Both the position numbers and the translations under genes were made by a program. 29,554 bases of DNA from a virus. Below are positions 1-7,179 of this stretch, piece by piece (within the stretch, counting starts at the first letter, position 1; each line of letters opens with the position of its first letter). The notes below the pieces were generated by a model. The model saw only the letters and a program-made list of their open reading frames with translations, was not told the DNA's origin and searched no databases. The stretch lies in the IMG/VR virus record IMGVR_UViG_3300032294_001220, positions 1-29,554 of that record. One strand, given 5' to 3'.

Positions 1-18
1 GTGTCGGGCCACGCGACA
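1..18. other. cos: Genome terminus, cos-like site (end of phage map)
   Basis: The first 11 bases (GTGTCGGGCCA) are identical to the last 11 bases of the window. They sit in a dyad, TGTCG-7 nt-CGACA, at 2-18. Lambda-like phages cut by a GpA-type terminase have 5' single-stranded ends of about this length. Filled-in ends would show exactly such a short duplication. The assignment as cos is inferred from the repeat, the dyad and the nearby terminase genes. Confidence 0.6.
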
Positions 19-67
19 AGGGGGTGGGGTGGTAGAAGACTCCCTAGACGGGGGTATTGGGCCGTTT

Positions 68-616
68 TCATCGCTTGGGCGTGGCAGGGGGGAGGGGGCT
101 TGGCACCTTATTCTTGCCGCGTCTGGCATTAACGTGCGGGAACAGACCGCACGCGTCAGAGTTAACCGTGCGTTGGATTTCCTTAGCCCTGGCACGCATC
201 CAGAAGTGGGAGCGTCCGTACATCTTGCCGATCAGGCGAGAGGACAGACAACCGGGCAGACTGAGCGCCCAGCGGATGAGCTCGACGTGACGACGGAAGG
301 CGAAGTTATCCGTGCAGGCCAGCGCATCCATGAAGCCCTTGAGCATGACGCCGACATGATCGCGTGAGATGAACGCGTCGACCTCCTCGCGTCTGCCAAG
401 GTCAGTAGGGTTGAATGCCCAGTCAGGATGATTGGCGTCGATGTTGAAGACGTGCCGAGGTTGCGCCATCTCAGCGTAAGGCAGCACGCCGTTCTCTCGC
501 ATCTTCTCCTGGACCTTCTTCGGCTGAGAGAAAAACCAAGCGTCAAACGACTTGGCCTCCTTAGCCGGAGCCGTCAGGTCGTTGAGCCTAGCGCGTGTCA
601 CGTGGAACAGCGTCAA
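68..616 (-). CDS. Hypothetical protein, last gene of the phage map; possible DNA-binding C-terminus
   Basis: A 182-aa protein of unknown function. The start is TTG at 616: this T shares a TTGA overlap with the TGA stop of the gene before it, the same coupling most genes here make with ATGA, and the next in-frame ATG would remove 38 residues. The N-terminal half is mixed and charged. The segment at about residues 120-155 is rich in arginine and aromatics and has a helix-turn-helix-like pattern (LIGKMYGRSHFWMRARAKEI). The extreme C-terminus is basic and proline-rich. It is the gene nearest the right cos end and may be expressed last in the early transcript. The DNA-binding idea is inference only. 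Confidence 0.72.
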   Translation of the reverse strand: MTLFHVTRARLNDLTAPAKEAKSFDAWFFSQPKKVQEKMRENGVLPYAEMAQPRHVFNIDANHPDWAFNPTDLGRREEVDAFISRDHVGVMLKGFMDALACTDNFAFRRHVELIRWALSLPGCLSSRLIGKMYGRSHFWMRARAKEIQRTVNSDACGLFPHVNARRGKNKVPSPLPPATPKR

Positions 617-975
617 CTATCTTGACGGCGGGGCAAGTGGCAAAGGTTGTGCCAGTATCCGTCCATGTCGAACCGTAGCATTGCCTTACGGGTGAAGCGA
701 TAGGTCAGGGAGGAATACTTTCCCGAGTAGTCCAGGCTATGCTCGACGATGTCCTTGAGTTCCGCTGACGTCATCTTTGCCGGCCATGTGCTGATGACTT
801 CCCTCAGCTCCATGTCTTTCCTTTCCTTGACTGCCTTGGCTGCCTCGGTGGCCTGCTGCCGGATATGCTCCATCCTCTCAGGCTGATCCCTCCAGGCTTT
901 CTGGCGGTACCGGGTCAGGGCGAGCTTACGCAGGACCCAGCCTCTCCGCGCGGTGGTACGGTTAGGTTTAGTCAT
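613..975 (-). CDS. Hypothetical basic protein
   Basis: A 120-aa protein of unknown function. I chose the ATG at 975. The frame stays open further upstream to 1032, but that part lies in a repeat-containing non-coding region. A perfect AGGAGG (989-994) lies 13 bases before the ATG, rather far for a ribosome binding site but notable because such sequences are rare in this genome. The N-terminal third is strongly basic (many R and K), followed by a predicted helical stretch (about residues 35-60) and an aromatic C-terminal half. Its stop overlaps the TTG start of the following gene by four bases, so the two are probably translated together. Confidence 0.75.
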   Translation of the reverse strand: MTKPNRTTARRGWVLRKLALTRYRQKAWRDQPERMEHIRQQATEAAKAVKERKDMELREVISTWPAKMTSAELKDIVEHSLDYSGKYSSLTYRFTRKAMLRFDMDGYWHNLCHLPRRQDS

Positions 976-1141
976 CGCGTAGAACTTGCCTCCTCGCCAG
1001 AGACTCGGTCGAACCCCGAGCGTAAGCGACAAGGGGTGAGACTAGAGTCACCCTTGTACGAAGTACATGGGACGGAAGTTGAGTCGGAAGTTGAGAAGGG
1101 ATTTGACATTGGCTTCAGGGTGGGGGTACGGGTGTTGACCC
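976..1141. promoter_or_regulatory. Intergenic region with direct and inverted repeats (origin or operator candidate)
   Basis: This gap follows the helicase gene. It holds two direct copies of GGAAGTTGAG (1074-1083 and 1086-1095) in a 12-base period. It also holds the dyad TGTAC-GAA-GTACA (1055-1067) and a hairpin with arms AAGGGGTGA/TCACCCTT (1031-1054, one bulged base). The word GCGACAAGGGG (1026-1036) is repeated at the genome end (13-23). GTTGACC occurs at 1134-1140 and again at 1145-1151, the second copy reaching into the helicase gene's end. The pattern resembles small iteron/operator regions and is next to the replication helicase, but no function is shown directly. Confidence 0.45.
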
Positions 1142-2452
1142 TCAGTTGACCTTAAAACGCCTTGGCGACCCCTTAGCGGGGCTGGAATCGCTATGCCTTG
1201 GGGCGTTGTCGGGTGGGCTTTCGGAGGGGGGCTGGCTGTATTCCCAGCGGATGACCCCCTTCTCGGCGGCGTGGCGGATGTAAATCTCGCCCTTGAACTG
1301 GTTCGCGTGGTCCTTGAGACCAGCCCGGCCACGGCGCTTGGTCAGGCCGAACTTGTAGATAGGTTCCTCGCCCTGGCATCGGAAGAGGACGGCGACCTCG
1401 CGGAACCAGTTGGTGAACTCGGAGGAACCGAGGCCCGCATAGGCTAGGTCGGCGACGGTATGGCCTTCCTTGTCCGAGGCGGCCTTGGGCTTCCCGGTGT
1501 GGTGCATGGCCACGAGGACGGCGCCTGTCTCGAGGAGAATGGGGGCGAGGTCATGGCGCAGGAACTTGGACGCCTGCTCCTGATCGGAGACGTCGATGCC
1601 CGCGAAGGAGAGTAGAGGGTCGACGAAGACGATGTCGGCCTTGTGCTCGACGATGAGGTCACGGAGGGCCGAGGTGAAGGTCGTGCCGGTGCTCACGGTG
1701 TCGCGGAAGATGGCGAGGTGTTCGCGCAGCTGAGAGCGTTCGTCGCTGTCTAGGTATGCCCCGGCGATGACGTCCTGCAAGGCCTCGGAGATGTCGCCCG
1801 CGTCATTCTCAGCCTGGAGGACGATGGCCCGAAGCGGCTTGGCGGGCTTGATGCCGAAGAAGTCCTTGCCGATGCACCAATGGACGGCGGCCTGCATCAT
1901 CAGGGACGACTTGCCCGTGCCGGACTGGCCGACGATCAGGAGGGAGCCGCCCTTGCAGAGCCAGCGGTGATTGCCGAGGATGCAGGAAGGGTCTTCCTTA
2001 CGCTCGAAGGAGATGAGCGCATCGAAGTCCATGCGCTGCGGGCCATGCTTGGCTTTTCGCCCCTTGCGGGTTTCGGCGATGGTGGCATAATGGTCGAGCA
2101 GGGTATCGGCGTCGGTGGCCTGTTCGGCGGCGACGAGGGCACGGCGGAGGATGGCCGCGTCCGCGATCATGTCGGCGTGCTCTGGTCGGAAGGTCGCTTG
2201 GCCTGCGTCACTGACCAAGAGCGAGACCGTAGCCGCATCCACCGGGCTGTTGACCTGGCGTAGGCGCTGGGAGACCGTCAGCTCATCGGGGGCGATGCCG
2301 TCGACCGCCAGGGAGAGCATGGCGGCGGCGATGTCCTGATGGGCTGGTTCAAAGAAGTCAGATGGCTTTAGGTCGCCCGGTAAGTGGGCGGCTTCGCGTA
2401 GGAGTACGCCGAGGAGGTGGCGTTCCGCGGCGACGTTGTTCGGCGGGATCAT
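1142..2452 (-). CDS. Replicative helicase: DnaB-like N-terminal domain fused to RecA-fold ATPase (AAA_25/RepA type)
   Basis: A 436-aa protein likely to unwind DNA at the phage replication fork. Residues 5-50 have the pattern of the DnaB N-terminal domain (AERHLLGVLL, then a helical segment around FFEPAHQDIAAAM). Residues 160-390 form a RecA-fold ATPase: Walker A GQSGTGKSS at 175-183 with Lys181, and Walker B IVFVDPL with Asp278. AMHHTGKP near residue 317 matches the conserved histidine region of RepA-like hexameric helicases. The C-terminal 40 residues are polar and look disordered. Start ATG 2452 follows a C/T-rich leader without Shine-Dalgarno. No primase or polymerase is seen in the genome, so host enzymes are probably recruited. 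The family call is firm; the exact subfamily is less so. Confidence 0.85.
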   Translation of the reverse strand: MIPPNNVAAERHLLGVLLREAAHLPGDLKPSDFFEPAHQDIAAAMLSLAVDGIAPDELTVSQRLRQVNSPVDAATVSLLVSDAGQATFRPEHADMIADAAILRRALVAAEQATDADTLLDHYATIAETRKGRKAKHGPQRMDFDALISFERKEDPSCILGNHRWLCKGGSLLIVGQSGTGKSSLMMQAAVHWCIGKDFFGIKPAKPLRAIVLQAENDAGDISEALQDVIAGAYLDSDERSQLREHLAIFRDTVSTGTTFTSALRDLIVEHKADIVFVDPLLSFAGIDVSDQEQASKFLRHDLAPILLETGAVLVAMHHTGKPKAASDKEGHTVADLAYAGLGSSEFTNWFREVAVLFRCQGEEPIYKFGLTKRRGRAGLKDHANQFKGEIYIRHAAEKGVIRWEYSQPPSESPPDNAPRHSDSSPAKGSPRRFKVN

Positions 2453-2492
2453 GGAAGAGAGGGTTGGGGTTTGTGGGCGTGGGTGCCCGTGG

Positions 2493-2939
2493 TCAAGATG
2501 CTTTGCGTAGGATGCGGTCGAGGTCGGCCTTGCGGTAATGCGGGACCGGGCGAGGATTGCGGTAGACCTTGTGCGTGATGTCTGAGCCGTCGATGCGGTA
2601 TTGGATGCCGCGGACGGTGCGCCGGTGCTTGCGGGCGTACTCGGAGAGCGTGACCCATCCGGCGGGAGCCTTGAAGGCGTCGAGGGCTTGAGCTGCGGCC
2701 TTGGCTTGTGCCCAGGTCTTGAACTTGGGCGACAGGCGATAGATGAACCGACCGCGAGAGATGGTCTTACGTTCGGCGAAGCCTGCCTTGACGATGCGGG
2801 CGATAGGCAGGGCGACTCCGGCCCGGGTATTGTAGCCTAGCAGGCGGACGACCTCAGTGGTCTTGACCCATCCAGCGGGCACGTCCTCTGGCTCGCTTGC
2901 GAGGGCGGCGAGCAGGGCGTGAGCGTCGAAGCGCTTCAT
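2493..2939 (-). CDS. Winged-helix/HTH-like protein, possible replication or regulatory DNA-binding protein
   Basis: A 148-aa basic protein. Residues 5-70 look like a winged helix (helices around LLAALASEP and TTEVVRLLGY, then RIVKAGFAERKTI and a beta wing GRFIYRLS). Residues 95-145 look like a second, MerR-type helix-turn-helix (GWVTLSEYARKHRRTVRGI followed by a YRKADLDRIL end). The gene overlaps the phosphoesterase gene before it by ATGA and lies 40 bases before the helicase gene. A place just before the helicase is typical of replication initiators or helicase loaders, but a transcription regulator is equally possible. Function is inferred from fold pattern and position only. Confidence 0.75.
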   Translation of the reverse strand: MKRFDAHALLAALASEPEDVPAGWVKTTEVVRLLGYNTRAGVALPIARIVKAGFAERKTISRGRFIYRLSPKFKTWAQAKAAAQALDAFKAPAGWVTLSEYARKHRRTVRGIQYRIDGSDITHKVYRNPRPVPHYRKADLDRILRKAS

Positions 2940-3700
2940 CGGGCCTTCGGGGTGAAGACCTTGAGATCGGTGGTCCAGACCCAGCGGCTGCCGACGCGGT
3001 GGACGAGCCAGACCTTCCAGTCCTTGCCGTCGACCCAGCCGGCGGCGAAGCCTGAGCCCCAGCGGGAAGTGGCGAGACGGTGCGACGCGTAGGCCATGGC
3101 GTCCTTCTGACAGAGACAGCCAGCGGAGAAAGCGGCGCCGCCTTCGGCCTTCGTCAGGTTGACCTGGGCGAGCGTGTGGGTGTGGCCGTGGATCAGAGCG
3201 CCGCCGCGGTCGGCGTAGTGCTTGCCCTGCTCGGCGGTGGCGTTGAGGCCGTGAGCGTAGCCGTGGATGAAAGCGACCTGGCCGAGGCGGTAGACACCCT
3301 TCTCGGCGTGGTAGGGGAGGATGGTCTTCGCTCCGCAGCTCTTCGCGGCGGTCTTGATGCGGGCCTCGAGGTCGGCGCAGTAGTCGCGCACCAGGGCGGA
3401 GCCGGAGGTATGCTGGAGGGCTTGGGCGCGGTGCTCGTGATTGCCCATGAGGTAGACGGTGGGCTTCGTGCGCTCAAGGAAGGCTTCACCGGCCTCGATG
3501 TCGGAGATGAGGGACTCGGCGCCTTCGGCATCCTGCCCGGCTCCACGGCGCAGGGATCGGAAGTCGAAGCAGTCGCCGAGGTGGACGCGGACGGTCGGCT
3601 TGTAGTCCTTGATGAACTCGCAAAGGGCCTCGACGGCGTTCTCGTCGGCCATGTCGCCGTGGTTGTCGCCGAAAGCAACGAAGCGGGTAGGGGTGCTCAT
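2936..3700 (-). CDS. Calcineurin-like metallophosphoesterase
   Basis: A 254-aa protein with all the signature blocks of the calcineurin/MRE11 phosphoesterase superfamily. These are D12-N-H14, GDCFD (42-46), GNHEH (86-90), a histidine at 146 (HGY) and HGHTH (171-175). These bind two metal ions and hydrolyse phosphodiester or phosphomonoester bonds. Phage members are usually found in DNA replication and recombination regions and may act as nucleases or phosphatases. The substrate cannot be told here. Both ends are coupled to neighbours by ATGA overlaps (with the 58-aa gene before it and the winged-helix gene after it). Catalytic residues appear complete. Confidence 0.9.
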   Translation of the reverse strand: MSTPTRFVAFGDNHGDMADENAVEALCEFIKDYKPTVRVHLGDCFDFRSLRRGAGQDAEGAESLISDIEAGEAFLERTKPTVYLMGNHEHRAQALQHTSGSALVRDYCADLEARIKTAAKSCGAKTILPYHAEKGVYRLGQVAFIHGYAHGLNATAEQGKHYADRGGALIHGHTHTLAQVNLTKAEGGAAFSAGCLCQKDAMAYASHRLATSRWGSGFAAGWVDGKDWKVWLVHRVGSRWVWTTDLKVFTPKAR

Positions 3701-3873
3701 TTTGTGGGAGGGTTTGGTAGGGGCATCCAGTAATCCGGCATCAAGATGCCTTCTTCACCGTTGACCCATCCGCAAGAATTTGACCATTGGGCTACGAACT
3801 GACGCCCATCTTCAATCATGAGAACAGGGGTCCCATCCTTGGGAGCAGTCTGAATCGGTTGCCAGTTGCTCAT
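3697..3873 (-). CDS. Small DUF551-like protein
   Basis: A 58-aa protein. It begins MSNWQPIQTAPKDGTPVLM and ends DYWMPLPNPPTK, with a central GW, which matches the pattern of DUF551 proteins common in phages (WxPIxTAPKDGxxVLL ... YWMPLPxPP). The function of this family is unknown. The gene is supported by ATGA overlaps at both ends (with the 104-aa gene before it and the phosphoesterase after it) and fills what would otherwise be a gap of about 170 bases. Confidence 0.88.
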   Translation of the reverse strand: MSNWQPIQTAPKDGTPVLMIEDGRQFVAQWSNSCGWVNGEEGILMPDYWMPLPNPPTK

Positions 3874-4184
3874 CGGACGTTGATGTAAGGGATGGGCTTG
3901 CCGGCGTCGAAGGCCGCGAGCATCTCGTCACGGCGCTTACGGGCCGTCTCGAGGTCGCTGGCGATGTTTTCGACGATGTCCTTGCCACGACGGCGCAGAC
4001 GGAACCAATAGCAGTCCCCGAGCTTCTGGAGGTGATGGTTAGGGTTCTCGGCCTTGATGTAAGCCGGCTTGTCGTTGCGGCCCGTGCGGGTGTATTTGGG
4101 GCAGGCGAGCAGGAAGGCCAAGCGGTCGGGCTTGATGCCGACCTTGTTGGCCCAGCGCAGCGTCTCGGCATTCAGAGTTTCCAT
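3870..4184 (-). CDS. Orphan protein resembling the arm-binding domain of tyrosine integrases
   Basis: A 104-aa protein of unknown function. The middle and C-terminal part (YWFRLRRRGKDIVENI followed by LETARKRRDEMLAAFDAGK) has the three-strand-plus-helix pattern of the N-terminal arm-type DNA-binding domain of phage integrases. No catalytic integrase domain follows here or elsewhere in the window. The N-terminal part has a short helix and cysteine/threonine-rich segment. It overlaps the end of the dNMP kinase gene by 13 bases and the next gene by ATGA. It may be a stand-alone DNA-binding protein or a remnant. The similarity is judged by eye and is moderate. Confidence 0.75.
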   Translation of the reverse strand: METLNAETLRWANKVGIKPDRLAFLLACPKYTRTGRNDKPAYIKAENPNHHLQKLGDCYWFRLRRRGKDIVENIASDLETARKRRDEMLAAFDAGKPIPYINVR

Positions 4185-4765
4185 GAGCGGGCGAGGTTGC
4201 GACCTTCGGTCATGATCTGGTTACGGGTGTTCGGCCGGAAGATATACTCCTGGTCGAAAAGGTGGGAGGCGCGTATCTCGGCGATGCTGTCGAGCTCCTC
4301 GTCGTTAGCCGGACCGACGCCAGCCGTGGCGACGTAGATGGTGCGGACCTTCCAGCCCTTCTCCCAGAGGATGTCCTGGCAGACGCGCAGCTCGTTGATG
4401 TATCTCCAGTCGGAGCAGACGACCGTCTCGGGGGAGGGTTGGTCGTGGTGCTTCATGACCGGGCACCAGTTGGCGAAGTGGCGGGCGAAGACGTCCTTGT
4501 CCATGCGCCGTGCGAACTTCCCCGCGTGCACGAGGAAGTCACGGTTATCGACCTTGAAGTCTTCCTTGAAGAAGTTGCCGTCAAGGCCGAGGTAATCCAT
4601 GTAGTGGTTCGCGGCCTCCTTGAGCGCGTCGGCGAAGTTAATGTGCTCGGCGGGTCGCTGGGACCACTCAAGGATGCCGGAGGCGAGGGTGTCCTTCCCG
4701 GCCCTGGCATAGCCTGCGATCAGGATGAGGGTCGGGGCGGCCATCGGCGTGGGTGCGTCGGTCAC
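4172..4765 (-). CDS. Deoxynucleoside monophosphate kinase (dNMP kinase)
   Basis: A 197-aa P-loop kinase. Residues 18-25 (GYARAGKD) form the phosphate-binding loop with Lys24, followed by the NFADALKE block that is characteristic of phage dNMP kinases (T4 gene 1 type). VVCSDWRYINEL (about residues 114-125) matches the conserved region after the second substrate-binding segment. Such enzymes phosphorylate dNMPs for phage DNA synthesis. The start is GTG at 4765, five bases after the stop of the SSB-like gene. An alternative ATG at 4744 would begin just before the P-loop strand. It lies between the SSB-like and replication genes, consistent with a nucleotide supply role. Confidence 0.88.
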   Translation of the reverse strand: MTDAPTPMAAPTLILIAGYARAGKDTLASGILEWSQRPAEHINFADALKEAANHYMDYLGLDGNFFKEDFKVDNRDFLVHAGKFARRMDKDVFARHFANWCPVMKHHDQPSPETVVCSDWRYINELRVCQDILWEKGWKVRTIYVATAGVGPANDEELDSIAEIRASHLFDQEYIFRPNTRNQIMTEGRNLARSWKL

Positions 4766-4769
4766 GGGA

Positions 4770-5210
4770 TTAGAAGGGGACGCCTTCGGGGGGCAGCGGC
4801 TCTTCGGGAGCGGTCGGCTTCTGGGAGCCGCGCGGGTAGGTCATCTTGTACTTGTACTGAGGCTTGCCCTGCCACTCGCCGTTTGCCTCGACCTCGACGC
4901 CGACGAGGATGGTCTGGCCGCAGGCGGGCTCCAGGTACTGGAGGTACTCTGCCGGGGTCGCGTCGAGCCTGATCTCGTTCGTGTACTTGCCGGAGAACTT
5001 GCCGACGAGCATGGCGAGGGCCTTGCCGTACTTGCTGGAGAAGTTCTTCGACAGGCAGAAGCCCTTGTCGTCGACGAAGAACAGGCGGCAGGACGTGGTG
5101 CCGTCCTCCCACTGTTTGACCTTCTCGAACTTGGGCTTGATGAGTTTCAGCTTGTACGTGCCGTTCGTGCTGATCGAGGTGAGCGGGACGCGGTTGTTTT
5201 CGGTGGTCAT
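4770..5210 (-). CDS. Single-stranded DNA-binding-like protein
   Basis: A 146-aa protein. Residues 10-125 have the alternating strand pattern of an OB fold (TYKLKLIKPKFEKVKQW ... CRLFFVDDKGF ... ILVGVEVEANGEW). The C-terminus is proline/glutamate-rich and ends PPEGVPF. That ending resembles the conserved acidic-hydrophobic tip (ending IPF/VPF) by which SSB proteins bind partners. The gene directly follows the exonuclease gene and precedes the dNMP kinase, so it probably protects or presents single-stranded DNA for ERF-type annealing. The leader is TAATACC before ATG, with no Shine-Dalgarno. Confidence 0.8.
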   Translation of the reverse strand: MTTENNRVPLTSISTNGTYKLKLIKPKFEKVKQWEDGTTSCRLFFVDDKGFCLSKNFSSKYGKALAMLVGKFSGKYTNEIRLDATPAEYLQYLEPACGQTILVGVEVEANGEWQGKPQYKYKMTYPRGSQKPTAPEEPLPPEGVPF

Positions 5211-5214
5211 GGTA

Positions 5215-6021
5215 TTAGGCGAAGTTGATGTTAGTCGCGGCGCTGGGCTTGGCGGCGATGTCGATGGTGGTGATCTCGGTCTGGTATCCGGGCCAGTTGC
5301 CGGAGGCGGTGCATTCCTTATACAGGGTCAGCGCGCGCTCGAAGTCGAAGGCGGCGCCGGTCATCAGTTCCGGCCCCAGCTCGTAGACCGCGTGGGCATA
5401 GGGCGGCTCCTTCTCGACGGCGATGAAACGGAAGCCGAGGACGCGGCACTTGTAGGCCGACTCGACGGCGTGCCGGTAGAAGTAAGCCTGGAGGGCGTAC
5501 TTGTATTTGCGGACGGACTGGAGGAAGCCGTGCGGGCTGGCGTCCTCGCAGGTCTTCAGATCGTAGATGTAACCGTCGTCGGAGATGCCGTCGATGGCGC
5601 ACTTGACTAGGGTCTCGCCGATGAAGGCGGTGAACATAACCTCGGTCTTTGAGAGGACGATGCCATTCTGCTTCATGCAGGCCGCAGCGGAGTTGGCCAC
5701 GGCGTCGACGAGGGCGCCTTCCTCGGCGGTCAGGATGGCCTTGCCTTCGTTAGCGGTGACGAACTCGGCCCACTCGGCCTTGCCTTCCTTCGTGCGCTTG
5801 TCGACGTCCGGGGCGATGGCGTGCGTGGCGTTGTAGGCGTCGAGCCCTTCGAGGGCGAGCTTGTGGACGGCGGTGCCTACGCGGAGGGCCTTGGAGTCCT
5901 CGCGGGTGCGGGCGAGGTAAGCCTGGTAGTGAGCCGGGGACTTTAGCAGTTCCTTCGCGCCGGACTGGTTGAGCGCTTGGATGCCGTCGTAGACGACACG
6001 TTCAGTGATGAGGTTGGGCAT
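5215..6021 (-). CDS. PD-(D/E)XK exonuclease (RecE/exodeoxyribonuclease VIII-like)
   Basis: A 268-aa nuclease expected to resect DNA ends to give 3' single strands for the ERF annealing protein. Visible core residues are GTAVHKLALE (49-58, with His53), Glu127, CAIDGI with Asp144, and the DLK of the PD-(D/E)XK motif at 154-156. The order H...E...D...DxK and the length fit the PDDEXK_1/RecE-like family in phage recombination cassettes. The leader carries TAATTTCCCACCAACACCC before the ATG and has no Shine-Dalgarno; nearly the same leader precedes two other genes. The SSB-like gene starts five bases after its stop. Confidence 0.88.
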   Translation of the reverse strand: MPNLITERVVYDGIQALNQSGAKELLKSPAHYQAYLARTREDSKALRVGTAVHKLALEGLDAYNATHAIAPDVDKRTKEGKAEWAEFVTANEGKAILTAEEGALVDAVANSAAACMKQNGIVLSKTEVMFTAFIGETLVKCAIDGISDDGYIYDLKTCEDASPHGFLQSVRKYKYALQAYFYRHAVESAYKCRVLGFRFIAVEKEPPYAHAVYELGPELMTGAAFDFERALTLYKECTASGNWPGYQTEITTIDIAAKPSAATNINFA

Positions 6022-6048
6022 GGTATATTATTGGGTGTTGGTGGGAAA

Positions 6049-6348
6049 TTAGATGAGGGCCATGATGGCCTCGGCCTGATCGGGGCGGCGGCGCTCGATG
6101 GCGGTGAGGCACATGACCGAGCCCACGGGGAAGCGGGAGCAGGCGACCGGGCGGTTGGCGTAGGTCTTGCACTTGCCAGAGCCGGACAGGTGCGGGCATC
6201 GGGAAGGCAGTTCTGCGAAGGTGCTGTGCACGATCATGAAGACCGAGCCGCGCGCGGCGTAGAACTCGGTCGTGGTCGGTGACGCGTCGATGGGCAGGAT
6301 GATGCTCTCACAGCAGGCACCCTTGCACAGTTCACAAGCCTTGCTCAC
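6049..6348 (-). CDS. Cysteine-cluster (CxxCxxxCC) putative metal-binding protein
   Basis: A 99-aa protein with the pattern of the YkgJ/UPF0153 family, thought to bind zinc or an iron-sulfur cluster. Cysteines are at 5, 8, 12 and 13 (CELCKGACC), then 51, 60, 70 and 80. The block CKTYANRPVACSRFPVG is typical of the family. Its biochemical role is unknown. It overlaps the gene before it by ATGA and lies just upstream of the exonuclease, so it is expressed with the recombination genes. All expected cysteines appear to be kept. Confidence 0.85.
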   Translation of the reverse strand: MSKACELCKGACCESIILPIDASPTTTEFYAARGSVFMIVHSTFAELPSRCPHLSGSGKCKTYANRPVACSRFPVGSVMCLTAIERRRPDQAEAIMALI

Positions 6349-6698
6349 AGGCTGTCGTCTTCTGGGTTCGCTTCCTCGACGCTGGCCGAGATGCGGCGCA
6401 CGTCTTCAAGGGCGGACTCGGCGGCGTTCTCCATGGCCTCGAGCGTATTGCGCAGGACGCGCAGCTGAACGACGAGGACATGGACGCGGTCATGGAGCGG
6501 TTTGACCTGGGCGGCTTCATCGGCGGTCTCGATGTGATCCGTGAAGACCTGTAGCTCGGTGATGGCCGAGCGGTTGAGGTCGGAGAGCGTGATGATGTCG
6601 GCGTCGTGCTGTTCATAACGTCCGGCGATGTGCTGGACGGTGGCGAGCGAGCCCGTGATGTTCTCGACGAGGCGCTTGATGTTTTCGCGGTTGGTCAT
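6345..6698 (-). CDS. Hypothetical coiled-coil protein
   Basis: A 117-aa, almost wholly helical acidic protein of unknown function. Heptad-like hydrophobic spacing runs from about residue 5 to 105 with few glycines or prolines, suggesting a long coiled coil. The C-terminus is acidic (EEANPEDDSL). It overlaps both neighbours by ATGA-type junctions. No family was recognised. Confidence 0.82.
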   Translation of the reverse strand: MTNRENIKRLVENITGSLATVQHIAGRYEQHDADIITLSDLNRSAITELQVFTDHIETADEAAQVKPLHDRVHVLVVQLRVLRNTLEAMENAAESALEDVRRISASVEEANPEDDSL

Positions 6699-6943
6699 GA
6701 GCGGACGGGCGTGAAGGTAAGTTCCTTTATCTCGCCGTTAGGGGCAAGCGTGAAGTAGCGGACGTTGGACCGGGACAGGGACGGGTAGGTCTTGCGCTTC
6801 CAGGAGTTAAGGTCGGTCAGGAAGTCGGCGTGCTTGCGGGCCGTGAACTCGACGTAGGGGAAGCCGTCCAGGAAGAGCAGCAGGGCGTACTGCTTCGGGA
6901 CAGTGGCCGCGATCCGTTCGATGCCCTTGGGGACGTCAGCCAT
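6695..6943 (-). CDS. Hypothetical protein
   Basis: An 82-aa protein of unknown function. The ATG at 6943 shares its A with the TGA stop of the preceding gene (TGATG), so I prefer it over the longer open frame to 6973. Central segments (QYALLLFLDGFPYVEF, RYFTLAPNGEIKELTF) suggest beta strands and a compact fold. There is no signal peptide or clear motif. It is followed by an ATGA overlap to the coiled-coil gene. Confidence 0.8.
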   Translation of the reverse strand: MADVPKGIERIAATVPKQYALLLFLDGFPYVEFTARKHADFLTDLNSWKRKTYPSLSRSNVRYFTLAPNGEIKELTFTPVRS

Positions 6944-7179
6944 CAGAGTTGCCCGGTCTTGGCGCGGTTCCATTTAGCGATGGTGGCAACGACGACGGCC
7001 TTGGCGATGGCGTCGAGCTCACCGATCTGGGCGATGTCGTCGAGGACGCGGGCGAGTTCGTTACCAGCGTAGATGATGTTCTTGCGCTTGGCCTCTTCGG
7101 CGGCGAGGAGGTTCTGGCTGTGCATGGCGCCCATCGCGGCAGAGACCGGGTCGAAGGGGTCGAAGTCAGGCTTGCTCAT
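6943..7179 (-). CDS. Hypothetical small protein next to ERF
   Basis: A 78-aa mostly helical protein of unknown function (helices about residues 12-50 and 55-72). It is coupled by ATGA to the ERF annealing gene before it and by TGATG to the next gene, so it is probably made in step with the annealing protein. No motif was recognised. A role as an ERF partner is only a possibility from position. Confidence 0.8.
   Translation of the reverse strand: MSKPDFDPFDPVSAAMGAMHSQNLLAAEEAKRKNIIYAGNELARVLDDIAQIGELDAIAKAVVVATIAKWNRAKTGQL

Noticed and set aside
3080-3733. Plus-strand open frame of 217 codons
   Set aside because: Antisense shadow of the phosphoesterase, whose catalytic motifs are all on the minus strand.
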